64,000 nucleotides of DNA from the NCBI GenBank assembly GCA_963855995.1, contig OY979726.1, positions 5,810,201-5,874,200 of the forward strand, in the 5' to 3' direction. The position numbers and the translations under genes were made by a program. Source of the DNA: Muricea muricata (taxonomy: Eukaryota; Cnidaria; Anthozoa; Malacalcyonacea; Plexauridae). Below, piece after piece: positions 38,901 to 51,100 of this stretch (positions within the stretch are counted from its first letter, which is position 1; each line of letters starts with the position of its first letter). A model generated the notes under the pieces. It saw only the letters and a program-made list of their open reading frames with translations. It ran no database searches and was not told the DNA's origin.

Positions 38901-41823
38901 GCAGAATAAGTGAGGCTCGGGAGGTTTTGGTCTTTTTAAGAAAAACATCGTATGAAAAATGTGAGGATGAATGTAGAGAAATCCAGGAAACTTTGGGTTT
39001 GTTTTATTTTTTAATTTTATCAGATATTATTATTTTTGAAAAGATAACCATTGTAAACATAACGAAAAATATGGCAGCATGTACATTTGGCCAGAATGCA
39101 TTGGGGTCATGAAGTTAAAAAGCTGAAAAAGAGATGCCAAGAAAAACACACAAGGACACGACACTTTAACAAAACAAAGAAAATATAATCTCCTCTCTTA
39201 TGCTTGTTCTTCAACAGACGTCAATTTGTTTTTTGAAACGATTTTCGACCGCATTGCATTCTGGTAAAATGTACATTCGCCATCACAGTGCATTTTGTGA
39301 AGACAATTTTTTTACTGAGAAAAGATACTGTTGTTGAAAATAGCCAGAAGCGTAGCGTGGGAGTCGTAACAACCCCACGTTCCACTGGGCGCCTGGTAAC
39401 ACCCGAGTCGGTCAGTAATTTAGAGACGACCGTCGGTAAAATCGTTAACTCTTCTGGTGTGTCTAAACTGTTCACTTACCGGCAAAAGAAATTGGTTATC
39501 GGTAAAAATAAATTTTATGTTTATGGTTCACAGTTTATAGTTCTTCAGTTGTAAAAATATTGTAATTATGTTTCTAACATAACAAATAACCTGATACATG
39601 ACAAACATAAATCCATATTACATGTTGGTAGGTGAAGCTCCGAAACCTGAAAATAGCCTTCAGTATTCTGATTAGTAAGCGCCCTACTTGCCACTGCGAA
39701 AGAAATATAGACTTTATTGTATTTTCGGTGTGTAACACTAGAAAGCGAAGCCTTACTTTAGATATCAGCGCAAATTTAGACAAACTTTTAACATTGATCG
39801 TTTTCGAAACAGTTTTACACTTTTAATAATGCTCTTAAAGCTTGAAATTTAAATTGAATATTTAGTCTATGTACATACATATTTATTTATGGTGGCCGAG
39901 AACTGCCATTATAAAATCGTATATATAAAAAAAATATATTTCATTTTTTTTTATTTTCTGAAAAAAGTCATAGCACCATGGCCGAGAACTGCCATTTGAA
40001 AAAAATTCTTATTGGCATGGCCGAGAACTGCCATAGCATTATACCAGTGCAGCCTGGTAGTCAGTCACTTTTTAATAGAGAAAGGTACGGGTTAATCCTT
40101 CAATTTGCAACTGTTTATATATCTATGACTGGATTAACACCTATATTGTTCTTTATTTAAAAGCGCCTGGGTACGAGGCTGATACCAGCATTCTTCACGT
40201 GTACAATTACGCGACAGCGATGCATTACCCGCATGCCTGCGCAATGTTCGCACGCCCTAATCCGCAATTCAACCAGATAGGGACCCTACGTGGGGTCCAC
40301 GTTCGATTCGAAGCCGGTGGAATAGGTTATATTTTCCCATACAAGTATTCGCTTAAATGAGCAGCAAAACTCTGCAAAAACTTCATTTATGCCAGATATG
40401 CTTATTAACAAACTATCACTATTTAAGAGAAATTACAACAAAATAAAAGTTTATTTTAGGATTTCATTGTAGGGAATGTATATATTCATATATTCAAATT
40501 TTAAAATGACTGAAATTGGGCGGCTGTGCAAGAACTAAAACCTCATGCGACAAAAATGGCTCACGCTTCGAAAAAATTTGAAATGCAAATGAAAGAAAAA
40601 CGAAATAAAGACAACAAGAAAGCACAAAAAATCTAGTGCTGGCAGTATTCTTCAACGCGAGGAATTGACCGAGCAAATATTAAGCGCTGAAGTTACAGGT
40701 AAAGCTCAAACATTTTCTCGTATTGGGCCAAGAGAATTCGTGTCATTAGCCAGCTATGATGATTTTTGACGTTCTTGTTGTCTAATGCATCGCTGTCGTG
40801 TAATTGTATCAGCCTCGTACCCAGGCGCTTTTAGATAAAGAACAATATTGGTGTTAATCCAATCATAGATATATAAACAGTTGCAAATTGAAGGATTAAC
40901 CCATACCTTTCTGTATTAAAAAGTGACTGACTACCAGGCTGTACTGGTATAATGCTATGGTAGTTCTCGGCCATGCCGATAAGAATTTTTTTCAAATGGC
41001 AGTTCTCGGCCATGCTGCTATGACTTTTTTCAGAAAATAAAAAAGTAATAAAACAATTTTTTTCATATATACGATAATTCAACCTTTTGGTTGCAAAGAA
41101 ATGATTAAATAAACCATGTATCTATCATCGATCTTTTATTTTATAGAAACCTCGGAAGCAATATCACTGCGAGAGTTGATGAAACCCACACTCTACCGTC
41201 CTTTCATAATATCCATTATGTTGATGGTATTTCAGCAGTTCACTGGAATTAACGCCGTCATTGTGTACGCCTCTAGAATGTTAAGTGCCGCAGGTATCAG
41301 TAATGCAAACGTGCCTGCAATAGCTATCGGGGTTTTTCAGATTATTGGAACTGGAATTTCTTGTTTAATTGTTGATAAACTAGGCCGAAGAATTCTGCTT
41401 ATGTTTTCGACAGCTGTCATGTGTGTAAGCATGATAGTTCTGGGCGCTTCAAGATATTTTAGCGGATTTCCAAACTATATTACTTTAATATGTTTATGCT
41501 GTTTTATAACCGGTTTTGCGCTCGGCATGGGCCCAATCTCATGGCTTATAATGTCTGAGATTTTTCCCATGAGAGTACGTGGTGTAGCAAGCGGTGTAGC
41601 GGCGCAGGTTAATTGGCTCGGAGCGTTCATAATAATGAAGTTTTATGTCAACATGGAAGATGCAATGCATCCATATGGCTGCTACTGGTTTTTCGCCGCC
41701 GTCAGCCTGTCTGCAGTTGTATATGTATTTATATTCCTGCCTGAAACCAAAGGGAAAACGTTAGAGGAAGTGGAAGCGTTGTTTGCGAATCACCGTGGTT
41801 TGCGTGGTACAGACTCGATGTAA
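35929..41823 (+). CDS. Sugar transporter copy 1, lacks exon 1
   Basis: Exons 35929-36135, 38690-38996 and 41147-41823 (207, 307 and 677 nt) join in phase at consensus or near-consensus sites and stay open for 396 codons. Sugar-porter hallmarks: DRFGRK after TM2, PETPRWL after TM6, QQFTGINAVIVYAS in TM7, KLGRR in the TM8-9 loop, GPISWLIMSEIFP in TM10 and PETKGK at the C-terminus. It belongs to the GLUT6/8 or insect Tret1-like class of facilitative hexose/trehalose carriers in MFS. The exon encoding the start codon and TM1 is missing because the duplicated block begins inside intron 1. Intact exons despite this suggest recent origin, an unseen alternative first exon, or trans-use. Intron 2 is swollen to 2.5 kb. 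Confidence 0.75.
36205..38485. mobile_element. 2.3-kb insertion in transporter copy 1 intron 2
   Basis: Copy 2 runs from CTCTAAAACTA directly into the TTTGTCAAATTTGGCTG sequence; copy 1 has 2.3 kb between the matching bases. Inside are a decayed minus-strand coding region (36746-37415) and an 18-bp poly-G at 38342-38359. No termini were resolved. Confidence 0.7.
36746..37415 (-). pseudogene. Decayed transposon-type ORF, family unknown
   Basis: Minus-strand coding remnants read, in order, LLKAEEIRNFKPLLDAAYR (from ~37350), then a frame with MDGRMYIRSARLHKLMYESL, a stop at 37016, then SEFCMAYIDIMEILFGLLKA and, shifted, NYARYFSAYFSEM. I associate the pattern (aromatic Y/W-rich helices, then NYARY) with repeated uncharacterised proteins in cnidarian genomes but cannot name the family. 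At least two shifts and one stop. Confidence 0.5.
39080..39275. repeat. Small inverted repeat shared by both units
   Basis: TTTGGCCAGAATGCATTG and GCATTGCATTCTGGTAAAAT pair across about 150 bp. The same structure is present at 51999-52197 in unit 2, so it predates the duplication. Confidence 0.6.
39893..41074. mobile_element. 1.2-kb inverted-repeat element in copy 1 intron 3
   Basis: Arms of about 300 bp (to ~40235 and from ~40783) are inverted complements; each carries two direct copies of ATGGCCGAGAACTGCCAT. Unit 2 lacks the insertion (junction near 58290-58305). The middle contains GTTCGATTCGAAGCC, a B-box-like motif, so a tRNA-derived segment is possible. No transposase. Confidence 0.75.
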
Positions 41824-41935
41824 GACAGTCTGGCACTGATTGCACATGAAGAGGGGTTATGTATTTCTTTTTACCCACTTGATCATGTAGGACACTTATA
41901 TAATTTAAAAAGGTCGTGAATACAATTAATTTGTG

Positions 41936-41941
41936 AATAAA
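41936..41941 (+). promoter_or_regulatory. Polyadenylation signal, transporter copy 1
   Basis: AATAAA 113 bp after the stop codon, conserved at 59196-59201 in copy 2. Confidence 0.6.
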
Positions 41942-42923
41942 TTGCAATCATTTTGAAGAAATCGTCTGCCGACCCAGTTAAATGGAAATGATCGTAAATT
42001 AATTACTTAGTTTATGTAAATTACAGGATAGTGCTTGTTGCAATTCAAAACAAGATTAATTTTAAGGGGGTCCACTAGTATTTTTTAGTTTCCAATACAA
42101 TTAACTAGAGTTTTATTGTGTTGTTATGACAGCTTCCGTGGGTTAAAAATTTTTTGTTTATTGTTATTGTTGCTAAGCAGAGTGTCTCCTCTGCTTAAAT
42201 TTAGGCAATTTTGTATGCATGATTGCGAGAAAAATATTGATTGACAAACGTAAGACAAGACGATCTCTAGGGTGTGAAGTGAAATTATTTCGTAGTAATG
42301 TATAGCGCCTCTAAGATCGATGATTTGCTGATATTTTTCGTTTTCAACTATTTTTGTTTTTAAATTCTGAAAATGTTTAGAGAACGCCGTAAGCAATATC
42401 TTCTACAATTTTTGACAGTCGATACATTTTAAAATTATTAACTAGTGGACCACCTTTAGTTAGCTTACCCAAGTTACTATTTTGTATTTTGTGATTTTGC
42501 GTTCGACAAGATCATATAGCACCGAGTACCTTTTAATTTATGTATGATGAGAGTCTCTGAGTGGTTATGTTATTTTATAATAAAGTGTAACAATTGTGTT
42601 TAACAGGATATTTTTCCTGCAACTTGTAACAAGATGATTATGAGGAAAAAAACGCAAGTTGCACCGCACCGAGCAGGGATTATTGTGAATTTTGAGTTGC
42701 GTGCTACCACTTTTTTGAATGGGAACATATTTTTGGAGTTGGGAGTATAATACGTTACAATACGCCAGGCCTTAATTGTTGTACTGAATATAGTCGGGCA
42801 GAAGACGAGCAATTGCATTTTTAATACATATAACATTTTTTATACTCTACTGAAAACCGATATTGTAACCAAAGTGGTTAAATTATGCATCAGTGCTAAG
42901 ACAAGATTTTACTCTTTCAACAA

Positions 42924-43730
42924 TAGTCCGGCAGATAGGGGTACCAAAAAGCATGTTTACTTACCATATCGAGGGGCAATTCCATTTTGGTTTTATCTTG
43001 TTCCTTTAAGGTTAGTAAGTATATTTCTGAATGTTGTTCTCACAGAAATTCCTTGTGGGCTCTTGCCAACACGTTTTTGTACGATGTTACTATAAAACTG
43101 TATTACTGTCAAAAAAGGTGATATTTCAAGTTCAATTTTAGAAAAAATAACTTGCATCAACAGAAAGCTCGTAAAAAACTAAATATAAGACATTTAAATG
43201 GCCACCTTGATTTTTCAAGTGGTTTTCAAGTTATTGATCCTTCAAACTACGAAAAAATGCCAAAATTGCGCAAAAAACCTGGGCACTAGTATAAAAATAT
43301 GCTTTCAAAGGCTGATAACTCACTTAGAATTGGAAAATTAAGGGTGGCCATTTAAATGTCTTATATTTGGTTTTTACGAGCTTTCTGTTGATGCAAGTTA
43401 TTTTTTCTAAAATTGAACTTGAAATAAACTAATAAACTCATGTAAATATACGTAATTAATTTTTATTCTATACATGTTTGTAATTATTTCTGAAAAGCCA
43501 CTTTGGAGAAATAATAATTATAATAATAATAATAAAAAAATATCACCTTTTTTGACAGTAATACAGTTTTATAGTAATATCGGTAAAAAACGTGTCGGCA
43601 AGAGCCCACAAGAAATTTCTGTGCGAACAACATTCAGAAATATACTTACTAACCTTAAAGGAACAAGATAAAACCAAAATGGAATTGCCCCTCGATATGG
43701 TAAGTATATCGGCCTCTATCTGCAGGACTA
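42924..43730. mobile_element. 807-bp non-autonomous element, 3-bp target duplication
   Basis: The ends TAGTCC...GGACTA are flanked by CAA on both sides. Unit 2 retains the empty site TCAACAAAAACGCC near 60148. The arms are long inverted repeats (for example TTACCATATCGAGGGGCAAT and its complement), with a second inner inverted repeat at 43124-43205 and 43347-43425. A 3-bp duplication fits CACTA or PIF/Harbinger-type transposition, but the ends match neither consensus well. Confidence 0.85.
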
Positions 43731-44452
43731 CAAAAACGCCTCCGATTTTCAAAGGTAGAAACACTCATTTGCTTATCTTTTGTAAAATCAACAATTAATT
43801 ATTTACAATTAAAAACGTTAAGTTTCATTTTTGAATTGTCCACTTGTCGATCTCAGCCGCGAGACACCAAGACATTTTTGCGCCCAATTGTATGCATACG
43901 GGCTGAACATGTGCAATGGCCTGAAAAAAAAGCGTTGAAAAAAAGCATTTTTTCGTTGCAGGACAAGTTGGAAAGTAATAATGTACTGTCAGATTGTTAT
44001 CGCCGATGAAATTCCGAGCTTACTGATCGAAAGCTTTGCAATATAGTTTCCTCGCAATTATACTTATACTGTTTTTCACCATGCAAACTTACAAAGAGCT
44101 TTTTTGACAAAATTATTATAATTTATTTGAGGTCGGCTATTTTTATGCTAATTTTACCGCATGAGGCTATGAGCCATGCGAGCAGCTAAGTGGACTAACC
44201 GTTTACGCGTGGACTAGCAGCTAGCTATGCTTCGTTCCTTAGAACGATAAGAAACCTGCCAATCTTAAATTTGGAGCCTCGACCTTCACTTTATACCCTC
44301 GACTTGCGACCCTCGACAGTTACTCAAACTGGTAAAACATGCATATCCTTTTTTACGATATTACTCGCAAAAGCTGATGGTACTTTCGAGCTCAACGGTC
44401 GTTTACATTCGAGAGGGCGCTTCAGTTTCGACACTTGCTTTCGAGTAGGATT

Positions 44453-45241
44453 TATCAATGTATCCAGGTCTAACAAATAGACGTGTAGAGTTACGAAAAA
44501 TTGTGCGTTCAAGTTGCTTTACGATCTTGAGAATTCACTTCATTACTACCCGGAAAATCCAGGAAATTGCATTTCAGGGATTCCAGATTTCAAAATTTTG
44601 CCGGGGGAGGAGGCCCCCGGACCCCCCTAGATTGCTCGCGCCGAAGGCGCGATGTATCGCAGTGAAGTTTTGAGAGCGTGTTTCCGTCATTTTCTGTTGT
44701 GTTCCTACTTTTAAGGAAATTTAGAAATTTCTACACAAGAATCAAACGCAAATTCTACTGAAATATCTATATACAAAACACAATTTTTAACATGTAATAG
44801 TTCACAAAAAGGGACAGGAAGGTTCTTTATCAAAACATTGCTCCAGAAATGTTTTAAAACGCCAAATTCTGATAGACTCCATCGTTCCATGATTAAGGAG
44901 TGAGTCTAGGAAATGTGTTCCTAATTCTAAACACGTGATTGCTTTCCTTGCTTTTCTATTTCTACCTATGTTGAGATGCTAATATTTCGTGCAAAATGAT
45001 TTATTTGCTTGTAGGATCTCATATAATTATAAAAGGTAAGAGATATTTTACATTCCAATTCCAGAAATACATATGTTAGTCTAAAGTTCCCAACAAATTA
45101 TATCGTGGAGACTTCAGGCAGTGTGCTACAGAATAGATTTAAATGATGCTATCAGGTTAATATATTGATGTATTGTATACACTTTTAGTAAAATTTTCTT
45201 TACTTGCAAAATAAAACAGCTATATGTTGGTGGCATTATGA
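44453..45241. other. Intergenic, no gene seen
   Basis: Unique sequence after the end of duplication unit 1. GC-rich segment at 44600-44660 (GGGGGAGGAGGCCCCCGG). No domain-bearing frame. Confidence 0.5.
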
Positions 45242-45247
45242 CAAAAG

Positions 45248-45798
45248 CAGACCTGCCAACCTCTCACACCAAAGAATCTGGAGGTCAGTTGGAAAATTTC
45301 TGGAGATTGCCCCCAGAATTCTGGAGATAATGCATGTACTGACAAAAATAAATGGACTAACTGTGGATAACAGAATTTATAATACTTTAAAAAACCCCTA
45401 AATAAACATGAAATATTTTTAAAGTTTAACTGAAGGTTATCAGTTACTTTTGTGGTTCACGTACGATCTAATACAGGCTATATTTACATAACGTTTTCAC
45501 TTTCTGCTTCCGCAATTTTGACAATAAATTATCCGCTCCGCGCCTGCGATACGGTAATAGTCTGCATAAATTATCATGAATCAAAAATAATTCAAAATGG
45601 CGAGCCAAAGCCAATATTATTTTAAATTTTTTAGTCATCGATGGTTTCACAACGGTAAAAAGTCAGAAAATTGTTAACATTCGCACCCAAAATTACAAAA
45701 CTGTAGATTCGTGAGATTTGACAGTATTTCCGTGAGTCCGTGAGATGACGTTCGAATTCGTGAGTCACACGGGAAATCCGTGAGAGTTGGCAGGTCTG
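45248..45798. mobile_element. 551-bp MITE, 6-bp target duplication
   Basis: The ends CAGACCTGCCAACCTCTCAC and GTGAGAGTTGGCAGGTCTG are inverted complements apart from one extra base. CAAAAG flanks both sides (45242-45247 and 45799-45804). No coding capacity. The CAG-type terminus is hAT-like, but the duplication seen is 6 rather than 8 bp. Confidence 0.8.
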
Positions 45799-45989
45799 CA
45801 AAAGAATCTTGTTTAACATATGTACTATGAAAGTCTTTAATTTAAATTAAATTCTAAAAAATGCAATCCTACTAGGACTCTGGACAGAGTGCCTGGCAAG
45901 TCATTCAGACATTGATTTTTGGTTATCTTAGTGATTAGTAAGATGTGCTAGCAATGTCTTACTGGTAAAATGCCTTGGAAGGTACTCTA

Positions 45990-46075
45990 ATAATAATTGA
46001 TTTAAAAAGGAGTTGGTTGGGCAGAACAGAAATAAGTGAATATACCCCACCCCTAATGAACTCTCTAGTTAGATA
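45990..46075. repeat. G-run hairpin MITE, half copy
   Basis: TTGATTTAAAAAGGAGTTGG, GGGCAGAAC and GTGAATATACCCCACCCCTAATGAA match the right arm of 27787-27963 with substitutions. The left arm is absent or lost. Confidence 0.55.
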
Positions 46076-46076
46076 C

Positions 46077-46502
46077 TGGACATTAATTACGGGGGGGGGG
46101 GGGGGGCTGGTGCAAAATGGGGGAGGGTCAACAATTTTTGTGGAATGGAAAAAGGGGGGGACAGATAATTTTATGTGAGCAAAAAGAAGAGTATTAAAGA
46201 TGCCATGTACCATATGCAAATGTATTCAAATTTAAAAGAATAATTTTATTCAATAGGTTAAATACCTAGTAACAGCAAAGGCTTAGTATAAATATATAAA
46301 ACAGGAAGTATTTAATATTATTAGGAATACATCCTTTGATTGGCCTACTTTCTTTTCAGTTCAAACAAGGTAGTAAATAAACTTCCAGGTAGGGAGTGGG
46401 GTAGGGTCAGTGTAAACTCTGCAAAACTTTAGGGGAGGGTCAGGAGAAAATTGTACACGGTATATCCCACTTGCACCAGCCCTCCCCCTGCAATTAATGG
46501 CC
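46077..46502. repeat. Inverted repeat with G-rich ends
   Basis: GGACATTAATTAC, a G run and GGCTGGTGCAA at the left pair with TTGCACCAGCCCTCCCCC and GCAATTAATGGCC at the right. GGGGAGGGTCA motifs also pair internally. About 426 bp, non-coding. Confidence 0.65.
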
Positions 46503-48138
46503 AGTCGGCCCAGTCCCTTACAGCCTTGTGCCCATTTTCGTTTCGGCAGACGGGGTGAACGCCTTAGCAGGCGTCTTGTTTAGATACATCTTGTATATAG
46601 TATTAAACCAACCTTACAAATGAACAAGAAATCCAGTAATGTATTCCATTCCAGATTCTCTACCGTGGACGCAGTGACTTGCAATGGAATGGTATATGGC
46701 ATAAGCAGTTATAAACATATTAATACGCGCGCTTGCGAGTATGTTGACCTTCATACCCAGTTTTCTGTAAGCCTGCTCCACTCATAGGTTATGACCGGTT
46801 TACATGCGTTGAGGCGCAGCCGTTTAACCAATTGGATAACGTATCGACCGGTTTGCTCTCAGTTGAGCAATCTCTGACCACCGGTTTATCCTTCGATTCA
46901 GCGGGCGTTTATGGTTTACGAAGTGCTTACCTGCCCAGGAGATTACGTTATACATTCAACTTTGAGTAGAATAAGGTTACAATATTGCATGAACGGAAAG
47001 AAATATGACAGGTTATTAATTAATTTCAATTGCTTTGCGTTGATACGCAATACCGTATAAATAAATGATCAAATTTCGCTCGTAGACCCCTCATTAAATA
47101 ACGTAGATTTCTTTAAGTGATAAAGCAATTCTCAATAAAATTAAATGTTAAAAATGCGTTATAGATTTTCTTTTTTTTCTGCAAAACCCGACCGGTTTGT
47201 ATAAACCAGTCAAACCTGTTTGGATCCGCCTCTGACTGAGTGTTGTGTAATAAATAGTTTAATTTTGAGTGTTGTTCGTTGTAATATTTTTAGTAGTATT
47301 TACTGACTTTATAACCAATACCCAGAAAAAAGCGTTCTAAACACATACCTGAAATGTTGTTCTGGGTACGATATTTAAGAACACGATTTCAAAATACAAT
47401 CATTATGCAAATACATGTATGTCCTGGGAGAGAATTTTAATATACTGATCTTCCTCTTGAATCCAAATACGACACTGACTGATTTTAGGGTGTGTGATTG
47501 GACCGAGAGCTCGTGAATATTTAATGAGTTTAAGGCGTACGGGTCCGTACATTTGCAGACAGTTGCAATAGACTACCTTGGCTTTCATTCGGATTTCTTT
47601 TATTGGCTATTCAGCAATCATGTGACCTGAAATGGCTTTTGCATGTGGGCTGAGGAGCTCTATAGTCTATACCCTCTTGTAATATGAGAAATAGAGAGCG
47701 GAGATGGAGTACTGGTAACACATGTCATGCACGTGGTACCACAACTTGTATTACATATTACGCAGTTTTAAAACAGTGGGAGATAAACAAACCTATAACT
47801 TTCGAAAATATTCTATTTCCATGACATATATTTTGTGCAAACTACATATACATTCTGTCGATAAATAGAACATAACCTTTATATTTAAATAGCATGGAGT
47901 ATTTCGCAAGGTCCGAGTTCTGAAAGTGATTTGATCAGATTTGATCATGAATATTTCCATGCACGTGATAATATGAAACTTAATATTTATTTAAACTAAA
48001 GATGTAATGATAACCTTATTCACAACCACAGCACGTAACTTTGAAGCATAAATTCGTTGATGTATGGTAGAAGTACGGTTTATTTGATAATTCCATAAGT
48101 ACCTTGTTATTAAATAGAAGTTTTCGTGTCAATCGAGA
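46503..48138. other. Upstream region of transporter copy 2
   Basis: No coding region. Contains ACCGGTTT-type motifs repeated around 46793-47210 (at least six GACCGGTTT/ACCGGTTTA occurrences) of unknown meaning. A transporter promoter must lie toward the 3' end, but no TATA-like motif stood out. Confidence 0.45.
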
Positions 48139-51100
48139 ATGCGGTCGTCAGCAGGAGAATCTCTTATACAAAGCGGCGAATATACTCCGCTACGGCCCTC
48201 TTCTTCGACGTCACCATTAACTAGAACCGTGGTTTGCGCAACGTTGTCAGCCTGCTTGGGTGCCGTCTCCTTTGGATTTGTGTTGACTTATCCCTCCCCT
48301 GTTCAAAAGGATTTAAAAGACAAATTGCACTGGACGGACGAAAAAGTATCTTGGTTTGCTGTAAGTTTTATAAGATTTAACTTGGTTTATACTTCAGAAA
48401 ATATTTTTATGAATAAAAATATAATAGATCTGCAAATGTTTTGCTCATTTCGGACATTTCTACAATAGGTTCAAGCCGCGCAGACCCGGGGCCCATCACT
48501 AATAGGGCCCTTGCTCAGGCTATCAGAAACGAATTGTGTATGTTCAACAAAAGTGACAAAAATATTTATAATTATTATATACTGTTGTTTTTGGGAATAC
48601 CATAAAGTTCTCCTCCACAGGCTAGGATGTAAATGTTAAAAAATGGCATCTGAGCTGTGCTTTTAGCACTCATAGCAAGGGAGTCTTTACAAATTTTCAT
48701 TTGGGGCAAGGTTAAATACCAATTTTCCCACCTTTATACCATGGCTGGGCTGCAAATTACTGTCGGACAATGACTGACCAAATTTGATGTCTTGTCCGAT
48801 GAAATCATTCTATGACCTGACATTTCACCGATGGAACTATAGTCTAATTTACAGTATGGACTTACTGTGTCTAGAAAAAATGTCCGACCAGTTTATATTT
48901 TGGCCGGACGCTTGTCTTCACAAGCAAAATCGTGTGTGGAAAGGTTTCCCCGGCATGAAAATGCCAAGATCTAAAATTTGTAGGGCCAAGTTTTAAACTC
49001 TGGCTAATCAAGACTATCTCCCTAACTAACATTCTCATTGTTCTACTCTCGTCAAACGGACGCCCTGGAGGTATTATTTTGATCTAATAAATGCAACATG
49101 TGGGTAAATCAATATTTTCCAGTGTTTTTAAATGGTTAAGGATATGTGTTTCTTTCTGGGACTTTGGATCTGGAATCAAAAATTTTTTGCAAACTGAATT
49201 TTTTACACAAGAGACAAAAATTATCACTTTACACAAGAGACAAAAATTATCACTTTTAGCTTGCTTTTAGTGCTTAGCCATTCATCAGAAATTTATTATA
49301 TATGTAATTTATATATGGGAGATGATGTTCAGTTGATTTTGTTTCATGAGAATTTCATCGATGTTGAGTATTCTTTTCTTTGTTCATGGATTTTTGCAAG
49401 GGCTTCCTTAGGTATTTTTTTGCTTTCACCATACATATTTCATCATGTAAATTTTCAATTATGTTGCACTAGCAGAAACTTTCTGCTTTCAACTGATGCA
49501 GAACTAGTGCAGTAAACTCACCATCCTGAAATATTTTGCAAATGTGAGCTTTGAAACACCTGGAAGCCACAAAATTTCCTAGAATCAATTCTGCCATGAT
49601 CCAATACAGTTTCCACCCTGGGCTTTTACAGTGATCTGCTTTTACCCTTTCTGTTTTATCACACAATTAAAATCAATATTTTGATAGAAATGCCCCACTA
49701 TTTTGTGCATACAATCTATGTCATGAAACTCTTATTATTTTGGCACTAAATCAATATGGCATGAAATTGTCTGACAAAGAGAGGAAAACACAGTGACTGG
49801 ACATTCCCTCTGACCAAGGAAAAATTGAGAATTAATTTTTGCTCGACCCAACAACCATTGTTCTCTTCAATGTCAGATTAATATGTTGCTAAGTTTCTGA
49901 GCTGCATACGATTTGATTCTTAATACTGCACCAATTTTTAGTTTTTAGAATCTCTTGAAGAATTTCTGTAGGAACAACTGTGCTAGCAAGGGAATGATCG
50001 ATATAATGCTATGTTTGTCACATGTTTAAATGAATGAAAATTGTTCTGTTTAAAAGAATGAAAATTGTATATAGGCAATTTTTTGCAAATTTTAAGCATT
50101 CTCAAAAATGATTGCTTGATGTAAAATTTCGGCATCTCAGTGAATATATTCAATTAAAATTTCAGTGCAATATATCAAACTTATCAAACTTAAGTTATCT
50201 CTTTCTGTATTAACTATCTAGGTTTTGCTGTAAAATTAAATCAAAGGTTACATAGTGTAACTTGAGAGTTTTTGTCCATGCAGTATTTACCAGAAAACTA
50301 GGATTTAGGGTTTTTGAGATTATATTAGCTAAGTTAGAATAGCACTTATGCAGGTTTTCCCTAAGCTAAGGCTACTGTCTCACCACCAAGCCTCGCTTAG
50401 ATGTCCAGAGAACGTATTGCGTCAATGCGAGGCTTGGTGGTAAGCACAATAGGCTTAGCGAAAACCTGCATAAGTGCTATTGGGCTAGAATTTTGATCAT
50501 ACAATTACCGGTGTTAGCCAGTAACAAAGTAAATTTACTACTTTACTTAAGTAAAAAAAATCAGTATTTACTTGAGACGAAGTATTTTTCTTGTGAAGTA
50601 CTTTTTACTTGTAATGAAGTACGATTTTTCGTAGATATTTACTTTTTTACTTCGTTACTTTTGTTATATTTTGGCAAAGTAAAAACGTATTTCTCAAAGC
50701 GGAGTTAGCAGTGAGCAGACTGGTTGGAATGTGCTTGGCTCATATCTGAGTGTTCTATTACTGCTTTAACCTTTCTATTAGCAATTTTTATTTGCCAAAT
50801 GAAATGGTTTGCGAACTTATATTCTATTTCCGTAGTACTTTTACTTAAGTATATTTTTCTAATAATTTTCTTTTACTTGAGTAAAATTTTCAGGCAATAC
50901 TTTTACTTTTACTTAAGTAAAATTTTCAGGCAATATTTTTACTTTTACTTAAGTAAAATTTTCAGACAGTACTTTTACTTCTACTTAAGTTAAAATTGAG
51001 GTGTTACTTTTCACTTTGACTTAAGTAAAAATTTTGAGTACTTTGCTGAACACTGACAATTACAATATAAAAAAGTCTGAAATTAGAAAGAACCTTAAAA

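Larger units (their letters stand above)
34305..44452 (+). repeat. Segmental duplication, unit 1
   Basis: About 10 kb colinear with 48413-61060, covering transporter intron 1 through several kb past the stop codon. Identity by eye is high in introns and exons, broken by insertions private to each unit: in this unit at ~36205-38485, ~39893-41074 and 42924-43730. Confidence 0.9.

Noticed and set aside
39221..39554. Matching open frames in both transporter introns (also at 52125-52478)
   Set aside because: The similarity is fully explained by the segmental duplication; frames are short, overlap on both strands and lack splice support.
40240..40340. tRNA gene
   Set aside because: Only a B-box-like motif is present; no cloverleaf, acceptor stem or A box can be drawn.
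44271..44512. Overlapping frames near the duplication end
   Set aside because: Both strands open only because of local composition; the sequence is shared noncoding 3' flank of the transporter units.
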